A stretch of DNA of 64,000 bases from positions 1,178,001 through 1,242,000 of the forward strand of contig LR746272.1 of the NCBI GenBank assembly GCA_902729315.2, in the 5' to 3' direction. Shown one piece after another: positions 62,801 through 64,000 of this stretch. Position numbers and translations under genes: made by a program. Source of the stretch: Spirodela intermedia. Taxonomy: Eukaryota > Streptophyta > Magnoliopsida > Alismatales > Araceae. How positions within the stretch are numbered: the stretch's first letter is position 1; each line of letters starts with the position of its first letter. Under the pieces are notes generated by a model that had not been told where the DNA came from, ran no database searches, and saw only the letters and a list, made by a program, of their open reading frames with translations.

Positions 62801-63358
62801 ACTTTTTATTCGATTACCGGAGATGTGGCAAATATCAATCCTCACTGACTAATGTCCATGCACCTAGGGTCTTGCCCGTGCAGCCTCGCGGTACCTTGGC
62901 TTCAGGAGTGCAGTGATGCTGCTTGGACCGCTGTATGCTTCCATTTCATTAATCTTTATATTTTTCTCCGATTATCTTACCGTAAATTATTCTTCATCTG
63001 TACCCCTCATTTTCGTTGATTTAAAGATCATTTCATCATGCTTTCCCAACCATTATATTTTCATTCTTATCTGATTAGCCTGTGCCATAAATTTTAAATA
63101 AATGGCTATTTCCTTGGCTAATATAATCAGCCGCCCATCTCCAGGCTGTGGGGGACGTTCCTGGCCGATGTGGTGATCCAAATGCTTGGTACCGACTATG
63201 CGAGAATTCTCCGCGCAATCTATGCCTTTGCGCTGGTGGGATCACTTAATTCCGTAAATTATATTCCACATGAATTGTTCGTCTTGGACTCATAGCCTCC
63301 TGCACAGATTCGCCTCACGAGGGCTCCTGGCTGGACATCTGTCAGCAGCAACCGTTGA
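53841..63358 (+). CDS. Plant protein of unknown function, YaaW/UPF0174-like, probably plastid-targeted
   Basis: Eleven exons (53841-54114, 54201-54291, 54517-54666, 54836-54967, 61797-61920, 62010-62048, 62130-62204, 62648-62707, 62868-62932, 63145-63235, 63308-63358) close in phase to 383 residues. Residues 1-90 are rich in Ala, Ser, Arg and Pro with few acidic residues, as in chloroplast transit peptides. The mature part has ELATDEELSELQNILFG, GWRPSYRDVLLGVRRKL, LARRLSG, EAANYQIRNEVIKRGGQ, a RAASRYLGFRSA block and the C-terminal GTFLADVVIQMLGTDYARIL. This is a conserved plant family without known function. Its DEEL and C-terminal hydrophobic parts recall bacterial YaaW, which is inference from memory. 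Intron 4 is 6.8 kb long because of a copia insertion; all splice sites outside it look normal, so the gene is probably intact. Confidence 0.85.
55857..56560. other. Probable LTR fragment within intron 4
   Basis: Non-coding sequence with the look of a retrotransposon LTR, including a short imperfect tandem of 'GCCATAACTGCTCCTT' units at about 56262-56310. It differs from the surrounding intron in composition, but no partner LTR was found. Confidence 0.3.
56884..57113 (-). repeat. Copia element 2, 3' LTR
   Basis: On the minus strand it begins TGTTAGAATAAG, directly after the polypurine tract CTTGAGGGGGAG (plus positions 57114-57125). Confidence 0.9.
57121..57507 (-). pseudogene. Copia element 2 RNase H
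   Basis: A 128-codon minus-strand frame contains KKQPVVSRSSVESELRAM, LFCDNK and TKHVEVNCHFI, the copia RNase H landmarks. It is readable over its length but not continuous with the reverse transcriptase frame. Confidence 0.9.
57911..58390 (-). pseudogene. Copia element 2 reverse transcriptase
   Basis: A 158-codon minus-strand frame reads GWQLHQLDVKNVFLHESL, a VCRLKKSLYGLKQ block, LLVYIDDMIF with the catalytic YIDD box kept, and LGNLKYFLGMEI. The flanks are interrupted, so the polyprotein is not intact. Confidence 0.93.
58900..59220 (-). pseudogene. Copia element 2 pre-integrase remnant, integrase core absent
   Basis: The minus strand reads CEVCQLAKHKRS then a PFDLIHSDVWS segment, the end of the GAG-pre-integrase domain and the first few residues of the integrase. 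The sequence then jumps to a region just before the reverse transcriptase, so the catalytic core of the integrase is deleted. Confidence 0.75.
59357..59965 (-). pseudogene. Copia element 2 protease region
   Basis: A 202-codon minus-strand frame contains WILNSRATYHMSPLKNYF. The usual protease box is WILDSGATDHM, so both the catalytic Asp and the Gly of DSG are replaced (NSR). The following VGIGSVELP and HHVLHVSLLLTNLIS are the usual copia continuation. Confidence 0.9.
59990..60847 (-). pseudogene. Copia element 2 gag
   Basis: Minus-strand frames at 60638-60847, 60395-60595 and 59999-60334 together give a gag-like order: an N-terminal WEEYVEMILLGR block, a WEKAHCMHTKRNDEG block with a YAAELETI segment, and RLYRFLSGLN. 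They are broken by at least two stops or shifts. Confidence 0.85.
60999..61010 (-). other. Primer binding site (initiator tRNA-Met), copia element 2
   Basis: The minus strand reads TGGTATCAGAGC, a perfect complement to the 3' end of initiator tRNA-Met, directly next to the 5' LTR. Confidence 0.95.
61011..61238 (-). repeat. Copia element 2, 5' LTR
   Basis: This is the partner of 56884-57113, ending TTATTCTAACA on the plus strand and followed by the target duplication ATTGC. Confidence 0.9.
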
Positions 63359-63880
63359 AGCTCCTTAAGCATATATAGTGCGAGCTCCCTCCTCGAACCC
63401 CCCCCCTTCATCCCCACCTGCGGACTCGATGCCACCTGGAAGAGCGTTGCAGATTTGGCATGGGCTTTGGGGGCTCTGGCCTGCTCGATCAACAGATGTT
63501 ATATGTGCAAGGCAGAAGTCGTTTGTTCTTGGAGATGCAAGCAAGCTTAGGGAGGTTGCTGGTGAAAGCTGAAACCCAGAAGCTCTGTCTGTCCCAGTTG
63601 ATCCAGTTACGCTGGCAGATGTTTATATGATCACTCGTTCATTTCCTTTGGCCCCCATTCTCTTTCTGTCCCACTTCTGAACACAGACGACGATGATTTA
63701 GTGCAAGGATCCTTAGGCTCTAATAGGGTTTACATAAGTAAGAGAGAGAGAGAGAGATGGGCTGAAAGGAGTCATCATGCAACGACGATGCAACAGAGAT
63801 TAAATTCAGCTGGGTGAATGATTGGCATTCCTTGGGTTGATAACATCACGGCGGCTGATGTCAATAACAGAGCTATTTGG
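63359..63880. other. Intergenic region between two convergent genes
   Basis: Contains the 3' flank of the YaaW-type gene, a run of nine C at about 63399-63407 and a GA microsatellite at 63741-63758. The short frames in it are not convincing genes. Confidence 0.45.
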
Positions 63881-64000
63881 TCAACGGACGGTGTCCCTCC
63901 GGGAAGGGCTGTCCATAAGTGGTATTAGCCACCCCTGAAGCTCTTCGTCCACCGTTCTTGGGGAGAGTGTCTCCACCCTAGGCGTCGTCACCATGGAGGC
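63881..64000 (-). CDS. C-terminal end of an unidentified gene (partial)
   Basis: On the minus strand the frame is open from the window edge for 39 codons to a TGA at 63881-63883. It reads ASMVTTPRVETLSPRTVDE, then ELQGWLIPLMDSPSRR and a short end DTVR. The composition and the GC-rich codons look like a real protein tail, unlike the nearby random frames. I do not recognise the family. It would converge on the YaaW-type gene. Confidence 0.4.
   Translation of the reverse strand, partial: ASMVTTPRVETLSPRTVDEELQGWLIPLMDSPSRRDTVR

Overview
The window is nuclear DNA of a flowering plant. The genes have many short introns with canonical GT/AG borders, and their products have plant-type orthologues. 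Several gene ends are GC-rich while the DNA between genes is very AT-rich and packed with decayed LTR retrotransposons. That GC contrast, together with long CT/GA microsatellites and TGGGCC/GGCCCA promoter elements, suggests a monocot, but the species cannot be fixed from sequence alone.

Layout. Positions 1-480 hold the 3' end of an XRI1-like gene that runs in from the left. Positions 480-30,070 are a repeat desert: a 6.9-kb Ty1/copia element on the minus strand (1942-8829) carrying a nested 1.75-kb repeat, four dispersed copies of that nested repeat, a second repeat family, two decayed Ty3/gypsy fragments, and a GC-rich island (21,600-23,320) that looks like the remains of a gene or promoter. 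Positions 31,200-49,250 are a compact gene cluster: a second XRI1-like gene (+), a GH3 beta-glucan exohydrolase (-), an NRDE2 homologue (-) and a TM9SF/EMP70 gene (+). Positions 49,250-53,640 are gene-free, with a ~950-bp pure CT-rich tract and an 81-bp tandem array. Positions 53,841-63,358 hold an 11-exon gene for a plastid-type protein of unknown function, whose fourth intron carries a 4.36-kb Ty1/copia element. The last 120 bases hold the C-terminal end of another minus-strand gene that runs off the right edge.

The gene models for GH3 (639 aa), NRDE2 (1203 aa), TM9SF (592 aa) and the YaaW-type protein (383 aa) were built exon by exon. Every splice phase closes, so all four appear intact. 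The XRI1-like model (242 aa) has one uncertain donor. The genes do not form a pathway: DNA repair/meiosis, cell-wall glucan hydrolysis, nuclear RNA surveillance and Golgi membrane protein functions simply sit side by side. NRDE2 and TM9SF share a divergent promoter of about 840 bp. NRDE2 and GH3 are head-to-tail with only about 360 bp between coding regions.

All assignments come from reading the sequence and recalling family motifs; no database search was run. I did not find a convincing new molecular system. The best leads are the two XRI1 copies that differ only at synonymous sites, the giant polypyrimidine tract, the 81-bp array, the shared fold-back hairpins and the YaaW-type plastid protein.
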